Source of the DNA: Candidatus Binatia bacterium
GTDB lineage: Bacteria > Desulfobacterota > Binatia > UBA9968 > JAJDTQ01
Assembly (NCBI GenBank): GCA_022823055.1
Contig: JAJDXX010000244.1
Coordinates: 1 to 34,130 of the forward strand
Length of the DNA: 34,130 nt
Direction: 5' to 3'
A program made the position numbers and the translations under genes. How positions within the stretch are numbered: the first letter of the stretch is position 1; each line of letters starts with the position of its first letter. This document shows positions 21,984-30,757 of this stretch, one piece after another. The notes beneath the pieces are model-generated. The model worked only from the letters and a program-made list of their open reading frames with translations, was not told where the DNA came from and ran no database searches.

Positions 21984-22901
21984 ATGGACAAAATTCATTT
22001 CCCCTACCGCTCCGCGAGTCACCTGGCGTTCCTTCACGTGGCGGCGCAGTCCGGCGCGTGGGAGGAGCATGGCCTCGACGTGGAGTACGACGCCTACATC
22101 AGCTCCGAGGACGCGCACAAGTTCGTCGCCGACGGCAGCGTCGAGTTCGTCGGCGGTAACCACGTCTCCACCTACGGCGCGCGCATGCGCGGCGACCAAT
22201 GGCTCTACCTGGGGCAGACCGTGAGCTGGCTCGACCACCGGCTGGTGGTGCGGGCGGACTCCGGCATCGACGGCGTGTCGGACCTCAAGGAGAAGGTCGT
22301 GGCCATCCGCGGCAACCACCCAGGCCTCAACACGTGGCTGTTCCTCAAGCAGCACGGGCTCGACCAGGACCGCGGCGACGTGACCCTTGAAAGGATCCGC
22401 GGCGCCGCCACCTGGGAAATGGTTCGTGACGGCGACGCCGACGCGGCGCTGGTGAACCCGCCCGCGGACCTTTTCGCCCAACGCGCCGGGTTGAAGGTCA
22501 TCGACGTCGATCCCCTGCCCATGGTGTGGTTCACCACCATGTCCAGCGGACGGAAGTTCGTGGACGGTCACCCGGACATCGTGGAACGCTTCCTCAAGGG
22601 CGCATGCCAGGGCATCGCCTACTTCAAGACGCACCGGCAGGAGTCCATCCAGATCATCCAGGACCGGTACAAGACCGACGGCGACCTGGACCTGGAGGCC
22701 GCCACACGCCTGTGGGAGAGCATCTCGAAGATCCTGAGCCCGAAGCCCTACGCGTCGTTCCAGGCCGTGGGCAACGTATATGAACTGGCCAAACGCAAGG
22801 ATCCGGCCGCCGCGCAGGTCGAGCCCACGTCGCTATGGGACTACCACCACCTGCGCAGGATCGACGACAGCGGATTCATCGACAGCCTGTACCAGACGTA
22901 A
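21984..22901 (+). CDS. NMT1/ThiY-like substrate-binding-fold protein without signal peptide
   Basis: The 305-residue protein has the periplasmic-binding fold of the NMT1/NitT-TauT group: FPYRSASHLAFLHVAAQSGAW, VSDLKEKVVAIRGNHPGLN, and DADAALVNPPADLF. The ATG at 21984 follows GGAGG at 8 nt. No signal peptide or lipobox is present even with upstream methionines, and no permease or ATPase is adjacent. It may therefore be a cytoplasmic enzyme of this fold, as in the 4,5-dihydroxyphthalate decarboxylase group or HMP-phosphate synthases, rather than a transporter part. It lacks the cysteine cluster of the eukaryotic THI5 enzymes. Function is uncertain. Confidence 0.8.
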   Translation: MDKIHFPYRSASHLAFLHVAAQSGAWEEHGLDVEYDAYISSEDAHKFVADGSVEFVGGNHVSTYGARMRGDQWLYLGQTVSWLDHRLVVRADSGIDGVSDLKEKVVAIRGNHPGLNTWLFLKQHGLDQDRGDVTLERIRGAATWEMVRDGDADAALVNPPADLFAQRAGLKVIDVDPLPMVWFTTMSSGRKFVDGHPDIVERFLKGACQGIAYFKTHRQESIQIIQDRYKTDGDLDLEAATRLWESISKILSPKPYASFQAVGNVYELAKRKDPAAAQVEPTSLWDYHHLRRIDDSGFIDSLYQT

Positions 22902-22967
22902 GCGACGAAGGAACACAAGGAACGACCGGAGTGTCTCACGGCTCCATCCTGGCAAAGGAGGTTTGCA

Positions 22968-23819
22968 ATGTGGCGTTTGGCGCTCGCGCTGGTGGTTTTG
23001 TTGGCTGCCTGTTCGGAATCGGACAAGAAACGGGTGCTGGAAGTCCTTGAGCACGAGGAAGTGGTCGGAGGGATCGCACGGGTGCTCGCCAAGTCGGATA
23101 CACTGATGGTGAGCGATGCGTTGTCTATCGACGGGACGCCTTCACTGACCGAGTATGAGTGCATCACCGAGACAAATACGTGCACGCGAGACAGCGTGCC
23201 CTTGTTCGACCCCGTTGACACGCTCGCAGAACTGATCACGGTGACGGCCAACCCTGATGTCGAGCGGTCCGATATTCGCCAGCAGAATGGCATCGACCTG
23301 GCCGAATACAGCGTCACGGAAACCCGCCCGGGAGCCATATGGACGACTTCCCACTACGGTGCATGGCTGGACTACAGCGCCTTCGAGACTTCCATCGCCC
23401 GCGGCCTGAAGACCGACAACGTAAACGTGCTGGCGGCCTACAGTATCTCTTTCGGCCAAAGGACGCCGGACGACGCCCCTCCCCTTCAAGACGGGGCTAC
23501 ATGGGAAGGGATGATGTTGGGCCACACCAGAGGGCCAAACGCCGTCGACGCGCTTCAAGGTGACGCCACCATCGCCTTCGAGTTCGACGCGATGACAGTC
23601 GATGTCCTGTTTTCCAACATCACGTACGTGACAACCGGTGCGGACTTTCGCGGCGGAGACATACCGTTTAACGGCATCCAGGTCGGTAACGGTGCGTTCA
23701 CGGACCGCACGGCGACCGCACACATCGCTGGTCGCTTCTATGGCCCCGCCCACGAAGAGGTCGGCGGCGTGTTCACCTGGCCGACGGCCTTGGGAGCGTT
23801 CGGCGCTCGCAAGCAATAG
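22968..23819 (+). CDS. putative outer-membrane lipoprotein with TbpB-like C-terminal barrel
   Basis: A 15-residue lipoprotein signal ends in the lipobox LLAAC, so Cys15 should be acylated. The last ~70 residues carry the signature of the TbpB-type eight-stranded barrel (IAGRFYGPAHEEVGGVFTWP...GAFGARK) found in transferrin-binding protein B, factor H binding protein and other Slam-dependent surface lipoproteins. The first 180 residues are not recognised. Pathogen relatives capture host iron proteins, but in a likely environmental organism the ligand is unknown. An excellent AAAGGAGG is 6 nt before the ATG. No Slam or TonB-receptor gene is in the window. GC content is slightly lower than that of its neighbours. 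Confidence 0.75.
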   Translation: MWRLALALVVLLAACSESDKKRVLEVLEHEEVVGGIARVLAKSDTLMVSDALSIDGTPSLTEYECITETNTCTRDSVPLFDPVDTLAELITVTANPDVERSDIRQQNGIDLAEYSVTETRPGAIWTTSHYGAWLDYSAFETSIARGLKTDNVNVLAAYSISFGQRTPDDAPPLQDGATWEGMMLGHTRGPNAVDALQGDATIAFEFDAMTVDVLFSNITYVTTGADFRGGDIPFNGIQVGNGAFTDRTATAHIAGRFYGPAHEEVGGVFTWPTALGAFGARKQ

Positions 23820-23852
23820 CGAAGCCGCCGCATCACCGCGCAAGGGTCAGCG

Positions 23853-24947
23853 ATGGCCTCCACGGTCCCCGGAGTGGCGGGCGGGACACCCACTTCCTCC
23901 CCCTCGGCCCCCGAACCGCCCAACACCGTACTGGTCACCGGCGCCAGCGGCTTCATCGGCAAGCACGTCGTTCTCGAACTGCTGAACGCGGGCTATTGCG
24001 TGGTGGGCTCGCTACGGTCGGAATCGCGCCGGGACGAGGTGCGCGACGCGGTGCGGCCGCATCTCTCCTCCACCGCCGACCTCCACCGGCGCCTGCGCTT
24101 TGTCATCCTGGACCTCAACGAGGACGGCGGCTGGCCCGACGCCATGTCAGGCGTGGACGTGCTGATGCACACGGCGTCGCCCTTGCCCATGGCGCAGCCA
24201 AAGGACGAGAACGATCTCATCCGGCCCGCCGTCGACGGTACCCTGCGGGCGCTCCGGGCAGCCTTCGCCGCCGGCATTCGCCGTGTGGTGCTCACATCCT
24301 CGTCCGCGGCCGTGACGAACCGGGCGCCCGTCCCCGGCAAACAACGGTTCGACGAGTCGGACTGGAGCGACCCCGCCTGGCCGGGGATGACGCCCTACAC
24401 CAAATCCAAGACCCTGGCCGAACGCGCGGCCTGGGACTTCGTCACGAACGAGGCGCCGGCCATGGAGCTGACCACGATCAATCCATGCCTCGTGCTCGGC
24501 CGTCCCCTCGACGACCACTACGGCACCTCGCTAAAGGTGGTGGAGCGGCTGCTCCAGGGCCGGGATCCAATGCTGCCGAGAGTCGGCCTTCCCGTGGTGG
24601 ATGTCGAGGACGTGGCGCGCATGCACGTCCGCGCCCTTGTCGCGAACGGTGCCGCCGGCAAGCGCATCATCGGAGCCGACGAATTCATGTGGCTCACGGA
24701 GGTGGCGGGAGTCCTGAGGGGGGAATACCCCAGCCGGCGAATCCCTGCCAGGACGGCACCGGACTTCCTGATCCGTTTGACCGGCCTCTTCGACCGCACC
24801 ATCCGTTCCATCGTTCCCCTGCTGGGACGACGCCAGGAACTTGACAATACCCGGGCGCGGGAACTCCTGGACATGGAGTTCACTCCGGCGGCCGACAGCC
24901 TCCGCGCCACCGCCCGCTACATCATGCAGCGCGGTCTGGTGCGTTGA
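23853..24947 (+). CDS. NAD-dependent epimerase/dehydratase (dihydroflavonol-reductase-like extended SDR)
   Basis: The 364-residue protein is an extended SDR with the cofactor loop TGASGFIGKH at residues ~30-39, the strand MHTASPLP in place of the NNAG region, catalytic YTKSK, and a C-terminal helical substrate domain. The ASPLP and YTKSKTLAERAAW segments place it with the dihydroflavonol 4-reductase/aldehyde reductase branch, which reduces ketones or aldehydes with NADPH. A proline/serine-rich stretch of ~24 residues before the fold suggests that the true start could be further in; the only ATG near the front is 23853. It follows the lipoprotein gene by 33 bp. Confidence 0.85.
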   Translation: MASTVPGVAGGTPTSSPSAPEPPNTVLVTGASGFIGKHVVLELLNAGYCVVGSLRSESRRDEVRDAVRPHLSSTADLHRRLRFVILDLNEDGGWPDAMSGVDVLMHTASPLPMAQPKDENDLIRPAVDGTLRALRAAFAAGIRRVVLTSSSAAVTNRAPVPGKQRFDESDWSDPAWPGMTPYTKSKTLAERAAWDFVTNEAPAMELTTINPCLVLGRPLDDHYGTSLKVVERLLQGRDPMLPRVGLPVVDVEDVARMHVRALVANGAAGKRIIGADEFMWLTEVAGVLRGEYPSRRIPARTAPDFLIRLTGLFDRTIRSIVPLLGRRQELDNTRARELLDMEFTPAADSLRATARYIMQRGLVR

Positions 24948-24999
24948 CGCCGGAAATCGCCTCCCGGATCCCTCTTCGAACCCCTCACCAATTCCGGCG
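24948..24999. terminator. inverted repeat between convergent genes
   Basis: CGCCGGAA (24948-24955) and TTCCGGCG (24992-24999) pair across a 36-nt loop in the short gap between the epimerase and the convergent TctC gene. The long loop makes termination only a possibility. Confidence 0.25.
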
Positions 25000-25004
25000 A
25001 CGCG

Positions 25005-26036
25005 CTACTTCCCGGACACGAGTTCCTTGTACTTGTCGAGAAGCTCCTTCGGCGCGCCGTAAAGGTCCGTGACGGTCTTCTCGATGGTCTGCGGAGTAGC
25101 GGGCGAGATGACCAGGTTCTGCCGCTCGGCCTGCTTCAGGAGCTCCGGGCTGCTCAGAGCGGCCATGAAGCCTTTGCGCAGGATCGCCACGCGGTCCGGG
25201 GGCGTGCCCGGAGGCAGGGCGAACAACCGCAGCAGCTTCCACGTCCCCACCAGGAAGTCCGCCATGCGCTGCTGCTCGGCATCGAGCTTGAGATCCTTGA
25301 GCCTGGCGATGCCCGGGATCGGCTTGAGCCGCGGCTCCTCTCCCATGGAAAGGATCGGGCGCACGAGGCCGCTCTTGATGTAGCGCCGGTAGTTGCCCTG
25401 CATGGTCTGCTGGGACATGACCCGCGCGTCCAGTTCCTTTCGTTCCATGGCGGCCATGACGTTGGAAGTGCCGCGATAGCCCATGACCGCCTTGATGGGA
25501 TAACCCAGGTGGCGCAGGAACAGAGTGGCCGCGGTGGATGCGGAGCCGACACCGGTCGATCCGGCGTGCAGGGTCTTCTTGGAGTTCTTGAAATCGTCGA
25601 ACGTCTTGACGGGAAGGTCGCTACGGACCCAGAGAACCTCCGGCAGGCTCCCGATGGCCGGATCCGTAATCCAGATGAACTTCCGTGGGTCGAACGTGAT
25701 GTTCTTGCTTCCCACCACCGCATCGACGAGCGAGCCCGCGTTGAACACCACGATCGTGCGACCGTCGCCCGGTTGCATGGCATAGACGCGGTTGGCCGCG
25801 GCTTTGCTCCCTGCTCCCGGCATGTTCATCACGATGATCGAGGGATTGCCGGGGATGTGGGCGCTCAGGTAGCGGCCCACCAGGCGAGAGAACGTGTCGA
25901 AGCCGCCGCCGGGACTGTAGCCCACGACGATACGGATCGTCTTGCCTTTGTAGAAGGGCTCGTCCGCGGCCCAAGCGCCGCCGGACGCCAGCGCCAGCGC
26001 GACGAGTCCCATCAACGTCGAACGCAGTATCTTCAT
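25005..26036 (-). CDS. TctC/Bug-family tripartite tricarboxylate transporter binding protein (copy 2)
   Basis: The 343-residue protein has a signal peptide (cleavage near AWA-AD, ~23) and the same fold landmarks as copy 1: IRIVVGYSPGGGFDTFSRLV, IPGNPSIIVMNMPGAGSK, and a late PPDRVAILRKGFMAAL helix. The ATG at 26036 follows GAGGAGGAA; the ORF start at 26114 lies upstream of this site. It is the last gene of the minus-strand module that begins with UbiD, so it probably captures the carboxylate that the CoA ligase and decarboxylase process. The permease subunits are not in the window. Confidence 0.9.
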   Translation of the reverse strand: MKILRSTLMGLVALALASGGAWAADEPFYKGKTIRIVVGYSPGGGFDTFSRLVGRYLSAHIPGNPSIIVMNMPGAGSKAAANRVYAMQPGDGRTIVVFNAGSLVDAVVGSKNITFDPRKFIWITDPAIGSLPEVLWVRSDLPVKTFDDFKNSKKTLHAGSTGVGSASTAATLFLRHLGYPIKAVMGYRGTSNVMAAMERKELDARVMSQQTMQGNYRRYIKSGLVRPILSMGEEPRLKPIPGIARLKDLKLDAEQQRMADFLVGTWKLLRLFALPPGTPPDRVAILRKGFMAALSSPELLKQAERQNLVISPATPQTIEKTVTDLYGAPKELLDKYKELVSGK

Positions 26037-26141
26037 CGGAAATTCCTCCTCTGGACCATACCCGCCTGTCAGGACCCCGGGTGCGGCACTATCCGCCCCA
26101 CGGCTTACGGTCAACGGTTTCGAAGTTTCGCGGGACCGCCT

Positions 26142-26555
26142 TCAGAGGCCCGCCTTCGCCTTCAACTTGTCGATCAGCCGCACGGCCACCTCGATGTCCT
26201 CCTCCATGGTGCGCCCGCTCACGCCCACGGCGCCGACCACCGCGCCCTCCCCGTCCTTGACGAGCACCCCGCCGCCGATGGATGTCAGGTTGGCGTCGCC
26301 GTAGGCGGCGATGCCGCGGTTCCCGACCATCTTCTCGATCTCCACCGAGTCCCGGCCGAACCACAGGGCCGAGTATCCCTTGTTGTGGGAGAGGACACTG
26401 GAGCGGTAGGGCGCGCCGTCCATGCGCGTGTAATGCACCAGTTCTCGATGCGGGTTGAGCACCGCCCAGGACACCGGCCGCCCGGTTTCGTTGGCCAACT
26501 CGGCCAACAACTCGCCGGCCGCTTCGTGAATTACGCTGTGAGACAGTCCTGCCAC
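26142..26555 (-). CDS. GlcG/HbpS-family (DUF336) protein
   Basis: The 137-residue protein matches the GlcG/HbpS fold: a long N-terminal helix, central strands around PVSWAVLNPHRELVHYTRMD, and the conserved glycine-rich end GGGVLVKDGEGAVVGAVGVSG followed by a DIEVAVRLIDKL helix. HbpS binds haem in Streptomyces; GlcG sits in glycolate operons. Many copies occur beside catabolic transport genes with unknown role. It is cytoplasmic by sequence and located 105 bp before the TctC gene on the same strand. Confidence 0.85.
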   Translation of the reverse strand: MAGLSHSVIHEAAGELLAELANETGRPVSWAVLNPHRELVHYTRMDGAPYRSSVLSHNKGYSALWFGRDSVEIEKMVGNRGIAAYGDANLTSIGGGVLVKDGEGAVVGAVGVSGRTMEEDIEVAVRLIDKLKAKAGL

Positions 26556-26582
26556 TTTGTCACCTCCGTTGGGGGTCGCCGG

Positions 26583-26603
26583 TAAAATGTGTTGTCTATT
26601 TTA
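26583..26603. promoter_or_regulatory. A/T-rich palindrome TAAAAT-N9-ATTTTA upstream of the GlcG-like gene
   Basis: The perfect 6-bp inverted repeat sits 28-48 bp before the GlcG-like start, in the only A/T-rich stretch of the 159-bp gap. A TTGACT lies just beyond it on the minus strand. It is a candidate operator or promoter for the GlcG-TctC pair. Confidence 0.4.
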
Positions 26604-26714
26604 TCGCATCCCGTGGAGTCAAGCCGATTCGTCGACCTCATGCCATCATCGATACGCACCCTGGAGCCACAAAATCCGGGTTCACCCGGTACGCACCGGA
26701 GGGCGAGTGGATGG

Positions 26715-27941
26715 CTACAGGTCCGCTCTCCGGAGGTCGCGCCGCCACGCGAGCATGCCGAGGGTGGCGCCGGCGCAAACGGCGGCGCCGAGCAGTAGGG
26801 TGAACGCCGAGCCCAGAAAGGACGCCACCAACCCGGTCTGGGCCTCGCCGAGCCCGGGCATGCCCACGCTCAACATCCGGGTGAAGCTCGATACCCGGCC
26901 GCGCAGCGCGTCCGGCGTCACCGCCTGGATCACGGTGTTCCGCGGGATGGCCTGCATGGCGTCGAAGAAGCCCAGGAGGGCCACCATCGCGAAGGACGTC
27001 CAGAACCAGGGAGAGAGCGCGAGGCCGGCCAGACATACCGCGTAGGCCAGAATGCCGCCCACCACTACCAGTCCCTTGTAGCGGACATCGCCCACGCCGA
27101 TCATGGCCGCGGCACCCACGAGGGCACCCACCGCCGGCGCGGATGAGAAAAGCCCGAAACCTGTTGCCCCCATGCCGAAGCTCGCCGCGATGATCGGCAG
27201 GAGCACGCGAAAGCTGCCGAAGTACACTGCCACCACGTCCATGGCCACCAGCACGGCGATGATCGACTCCACGCGGACGAACGACAGGGCCTCCACAAGG
27301 CTTCTCCACGCCGACTGAGCGCTGCCCGCGTACGTGGCCCGATAGTTGACGAACACCAGCACCAGCGCGCTCACGAGATAGACGCAGCCGTTCAAGCCGT
27401 AGGTCGCGCTCGTGCCCGCGAAACCGATCATCAGGCCGGCTACCGCCGGACCCACGAGTTGCGCCAGCTTCCATGCCGTGGAGGTGAACGCGAAGGCGTT
27501 GAGCAGCAGCCTCTTGGGCACCATGTTGGGCGTCATGGCGGTGCGCGCGGGCGCGCTGATGGCCACGAAAGCGGAGCTCACCATCGAAATGAGCAGGATG
27601 TGCCACAAACGAACCGCGTCCGCGGCGATCAAGGCCGCCAGCAGCAGGTTGGCCGCGGCGCTGGCGAGCTGCATCGCCATGATGAATTTCTTGCGGTCGA
27701 TGCGGTCGGCGATGATGCCGCCGCCCAGCGAGAAGACCACGATGGGAATGCCGCGGGCCAGACCGGTGAGGCCCAGGAAGGCGGGCGAATCGGTCAGTTC
27801 GTAGACCAGCCACAGGTCCACGATCCGCTGGATCTGGTTGCCCATGGAGGCGCTGACCACCGCCATGTAGAAGTACGTGAAGTTACGGTAGGCGAAAGAG
27901 CCCCCGGCCCGCTGGAGTCTCGCATGGATACCCTGGAGCAT
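26715..27941 (-). CDS. MFS transporter (MFS_3, EntS-like exporter family)
   Basis: The 408-residue protein has about 11-12 membrane segments and the MFS loop signature GGIIADRIDRKKFI between helices 2 and 3. The opening FAYRNFTYFYMAVVSASMGNQIQ is typical of the MFS_3 group, which includes the enterobactin exporter EntS and multidrug efflux carriers. The start at 27941 (MLQGIHARLQ) is chosen because upstream ORF codons are arginine-rich antisense-like sequence overlapping the CoA ligase; its ribosome binding site is weak, so translational coupling to the ligase (44-bp gap) is likely. It may export a by-product or import substrate. Confidence 0.85.
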   Translation of the reverse strand: MLQGIHARLQRAGGSFAYRNFTYFYMAVVSASMGNQIQRIVDLWLVYELTDSPAFLGLTGLARGIPIVVFSLGGGIIADRIDRKKFIMAMQLASAAANLLLAALIAADAVRLWHILLISMVSSAFVAISAPARTAMTPNMVPKRLLLNAFAFTSTAWKLAQLVGPAVAGLMIGFAGTSATYGLNGCVYLVSALVLVFVNYRATYAGSAQSAWRSLVEALSFVRVESIIAVLVAMDVVAVYFGSFRVLLPIIAASFGMGATGFGLFSSAPAVGALVGAAAMIGVGDVRYKGLVVVGGILAYAVCLAGLALSPWFWTSFAMVALLGFFDAMQAIPRNTVIQAVTPDALRGRVSSFTRMLSVGMPGLGEAQTGLVASFLGSAFTLLLGAAVCAGATLGMLAWRRDLRRADL

Positions 27942-27984
27942 GAACCGTAGAGAGTTCGCCGAGCCGCGCGGGCGTCGCCGCGTT

Positions 27985-29589
27985 TCAGCGCCGGCTTCGC
28001 GCCGCCACCTCGTTGCGCAGGATCTTGCCCACCGGACTCTTGGGAATCGCCTCGGCGAACGCGATGCGATACGGCACCTTGTAGTGGGCCAACTCGTCCC
28101 TGAGGCTCTGTCGCAGGATCTCCGCCAACTCCGCGGACGCCCCCTGCCCCTCCGCCGGCACCACCACGCCGAGGACACGGTTGCCGATCTCGGGATCCGG
28201 CTCCGGCACCACCACGGCCTCGGCCACGGCGGGATGGCGCTGGAGCGCGTTCTCCACTTCCGTGGGCACGAGGAAGAGCCCGCGGGTCTTGAAGCAGTCG
28301 TCGCTGCGGCCGGCGATGAAGAAGTAGCCGTCCCCGTCCCGGTAGGCCAGGTCGCCGGTATCGTAGACGCCGTTGCGCCGGGCCGCTTCGGTGCGCTCGG
28401 GATCGCCGTGATACTCCACGAACAGCCCGGGGTCCCCGGTGGAGATCACCGTCCGGCCTACCGCGCCGTCCGCCACCGGGCATCCGTCCTCGTCGACGAT
28501 GGCGATGCCCACGTCCGGAGCCGGCACACCCACCGAGCCCGGCCTCACCGGGTGACGCGCCCCCTGCCCGACCACGAGCTGGTACTCCGACACCCCGTAG
28601 TGCTCGTACATCTCGCAGCCGAAGCGCGCTTTCCACTGGCGATACGTGGCTTCGCGAAGTGCCTCGCCGGTGGAGTGCACACCCCGCAGGGTGTGGATGT
28701 CGTACGCGTCCTCGATGCCCTCCGTGGCCAGCATCCGGCGGTAGACCGTGGCTACCGAGTGCAGCAGCGTGACGCGGAAGGTGGCCACGTGTTCCAGCAC
28801 GTTCTCGGGCGTGGCCCGGCCCGACAGCACCGCGCAGGTGACGCCGTTGCGCAACGGGAAGAGCAGGTTGTGGCCCAAGGCGCTGATGAAACTCCACTCC
28901 CCCGTGGCCATCACCACGTCTTCGGGCTCCGGCGGAAGGCGGTAGCGGTTGAGGTCCCCGAGCGCCACGATCCAGCGGTGCGCGTGCACGATGCACTTGG
29001 GCCGGCCGGTGGTGCCGGACGTGCACACCATGAAGGCCGGTTCGTGGGCGGACGTGTCTCTCGTGGGGAAATCGTTTCGTGATTCGTCGTCCGGAGCTTC
29101 GCCGCCGACGGTATCGAAAGGGACTTCGCCGTCCTCGGCCTCCCCGGCGCAGATCACGGCCTCCAGCCCCATGGGCGCGCGAACCTCGCGCAACGCCTGG
29201 GCGCGGGAGCCCTCGGTGACGGCGAACCGGGGCTTCGTCTGCTCGAGGATGGCCCGGACTTCCCGCACCCCCAAGAGCGAGTTGACCACTACCGGGAGCG
29301 CGCCGAGCTTCACCGCGGCGAGGAAGGCCATGGCGAACTCCGCCGAGTTGGGCATCCGCACGAGCACCCGCTCCCCCGGCGCGACCCCCAGCCGCTGGAG
29401 CCCACGGGCGAAGCCGCGCACCCTGCCGCGCAACTCGCCGTAGCTAAGCGAGCCGCCGTGCCACACCATCGCGGTGCGCCTTCCATGGCCCGCCGCCACC
29501 GGGCGCTCCAGCACTTCCTCGGCGAGGTTGAGCCTGGATGGGATCTTCCTATAGCCCGGCCACGGGGCCGCGGATTCAGAGTTGCTCAT
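27985..29589 (-). CDS. acyl-CoA synthetase / AMP-dependent CoA ligase (benzoate-CoA-ligase-like)
   Basis: The 534-residue enzyme has the ANL-family motifs in order: the P-loop TSGTTGRPKCIVHAHRW near residue 190, YEHYGVSEYQ, the YDTGDLAYRDGDGYFFIAGRSDD hinge, and the catalytic lysine in PKSPVGKILRNE at the end. The hinge and C-terminus resemble ligases for benzoate and related aromatic acids. It would activate a carboxylate with ATP and CoA before action by the neighbouring crotonase and UbiD protein. It is transcribed with them on the minus strand. Confidence 0.9.
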   Translation of the reverse strand: MSNSESAAPWPGYRKIPSRLNLAEEVLERPVAAGHGRRTAMVWHGGSLSYGELRGRVRGFARGLQRLGVAPGERVLVRMPNSAEFAMAFLAAVKLGALPVVVNSLLGVREVRAILEQTKPRFAVTEGSRAQALREVRAPMGLEAVICAGEAEDGEVPFDTVGGEAPDDESRNDFPTRDTSAHEPAFMVCTSGTTGRPKCIVHAHRWIVALGDLNRYRLPPEPEDVVMATGEWSFISALGHNLLFPLRNGVTCAVLSGRATPENVLEHVATFRVTLLHSVATVYRRMLATEGIEDAYDIHTLRGVHSTGEALREATYRQWKARFGCEMYEHYGVSEYQLVVGQGARHPVRPGSVGVPAPDVGIAIVDEDGCPVADGAVGRTVISTGDPGLFVEYHGDPERTEAARRNGVYDTGDLAYRDGDGYFFIAGRSDDCFKTRGLFLVPTEVENALQRHPAVAEAVVVPEPDPEIGNRVLGVVVPAEGQGASAELAEILRQSLRDELAHYKVPYRIAFAEAIPKSPVGKILRNEVAARSRR

Positions 29590-29736
29590 GCTTCCCGGGA
29601 TTCCGATCCGCGCTCCAGCGTTGCCGGTCCTCTCCGGTGCCCCACGTGCTCACCGTCTTCCCCATGTTTCCGCCGTCCCACGGGCCCTCCAACGTCGGTC
29701 GGATCAACCCGCGGCCGCAACACGACAGACCGGCTG

Positions 29737-30642
29737 TCATTCCTTCTTGCCGGTCTTCTCGGGGAACGGCCACCCTGCGTCGTAAGGGTAGGTGTAACGC
29801 GGCGGACGCTTCTCCCGGAACGCCCGCATGCCCTCCTGGCAGTCCTTGGTGCGGGTGATCTCGAGTACCGACTCCAGCTCCTCGCGGTAGCCCTCGTCGG
29901 TGCGGTTCCAGTTCCAGTACATCTTCACCAGCCGCTTGGCGTGGCGCACCGACAGGTAGGGGTTGGCGGCGATGCGGCCGGCCAGGCCGAAGGCCTGCTC
30001 CATCAGCTCCTCGTGCGGAAACACCTCGTCCACCAGCCCGATGCGCAGCGCTTCGGCGGCGTCGACGATCTCGCCCGTGAGGATCAGGCGCATGGCGCGT
30101 CCGATGCCCACGAGCTTGGGCAGGTTGCGCGAGCCGCCGCTTTCCGGCACGAACCCCGCGGGCACCGCCACCTCGCCGAAGCGCGCTCGCTCCGACGCGA
30201 GCCGCATGTCGCACAGCGTGGTCATCTCCAGGCCCACGCCCACCGCCGGCCCGTTCACCGCGGCGATGGTGGGCTGGGGCAGGTCCTCCAGCTTGCGCAT
30301 GGCGCTCTGCAGCACCCGGTGCCGGAGATCGTTCAGGAAATACTCCGCCAGCTCCTTGTAGGGCCCCTCGATGCCGCTTGACCCCTCGAACGCGCCGAGA
30401 ACGGCACCCTCCGAGGTGAGGTCCCCGCCGGCGCAGAATCCGCGCCCCTCGCCCGTGAGGATCACCACCTTGAGCACGGAGTTGCGCGCGATCTCGTTGC
30501 ACAGGGCGTCGAGCTCCAGCCGCATGAGCGGGTCCACCGCGTTGAGCTGCTCCGGCCGGTTGAGCGTGATCACGCCGATGCACGGCTCCCCCGCCCGCAG
30601 CGGATTGTCATGCACGGCCCACTTGAGCGTCTTGTAGTCCAT
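29737..30642 (-). CDS. enoyl-CoA hydratase/isomerase family protein
   Basis: The 301-residue crotonase has both oxyanion-hole segments, FCAGGDL and NGPAVGVGLEMTTLCD, and the FGEVAVPAGFVPESGGSRNLPKLVG helix pair. The extra ~25 residues after AGGDL and a long aromatic C-terminus make it larger than housekeeping hydratases. The ORF begins with a TTG at 30648; the ATG at 30642 is preferred, with AAAGGAG 9 nt upstream. Crotonases hydrate, isomerise or cleave acyl-CoA esters; here the substrate would come from the adjacent CoA ligase. The gap of 147 bp to the ligase shows no clear signal. Confidence 0.85.
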   Translation of the reverse strand: MDYKTLKWAVHDNPLRAGEPCIGVITLNRPEQLNAVDPLMRLELDALCNEIARNSVLKVVILTGEGRGFCAGGDLTSEGAVLGAFEGSSGIEGPYKELAEYFLNDLRHRVLQSAMRKLEDLPQPTIAAVNGPAVGVGLEMTTLCDMRLASERARFGEVAVPAGFVPESGGSRNLPKLVGIGRAMRLILTGEIVDAAEALRIGLVDEVFPHEELMEQAFGLAGRIAANPYLSVRHAKRLVKMYWNWNRTDEGYREELESVLEITRTKDCQEGMRAFREKRPPRYTYPYDAGWPFPEKTGKKE

Positions 30643-30757
30643 GGACAACGGCTCCTTTCGCTAACGCCGGAGAACACGACCCGGCCGCCCTGGCTCCGCC
30701 CCTGGATTTCCGCTTGCCAGGGCGAGTCAAAACTCCGAGGCACCAACCCCGTGAACC

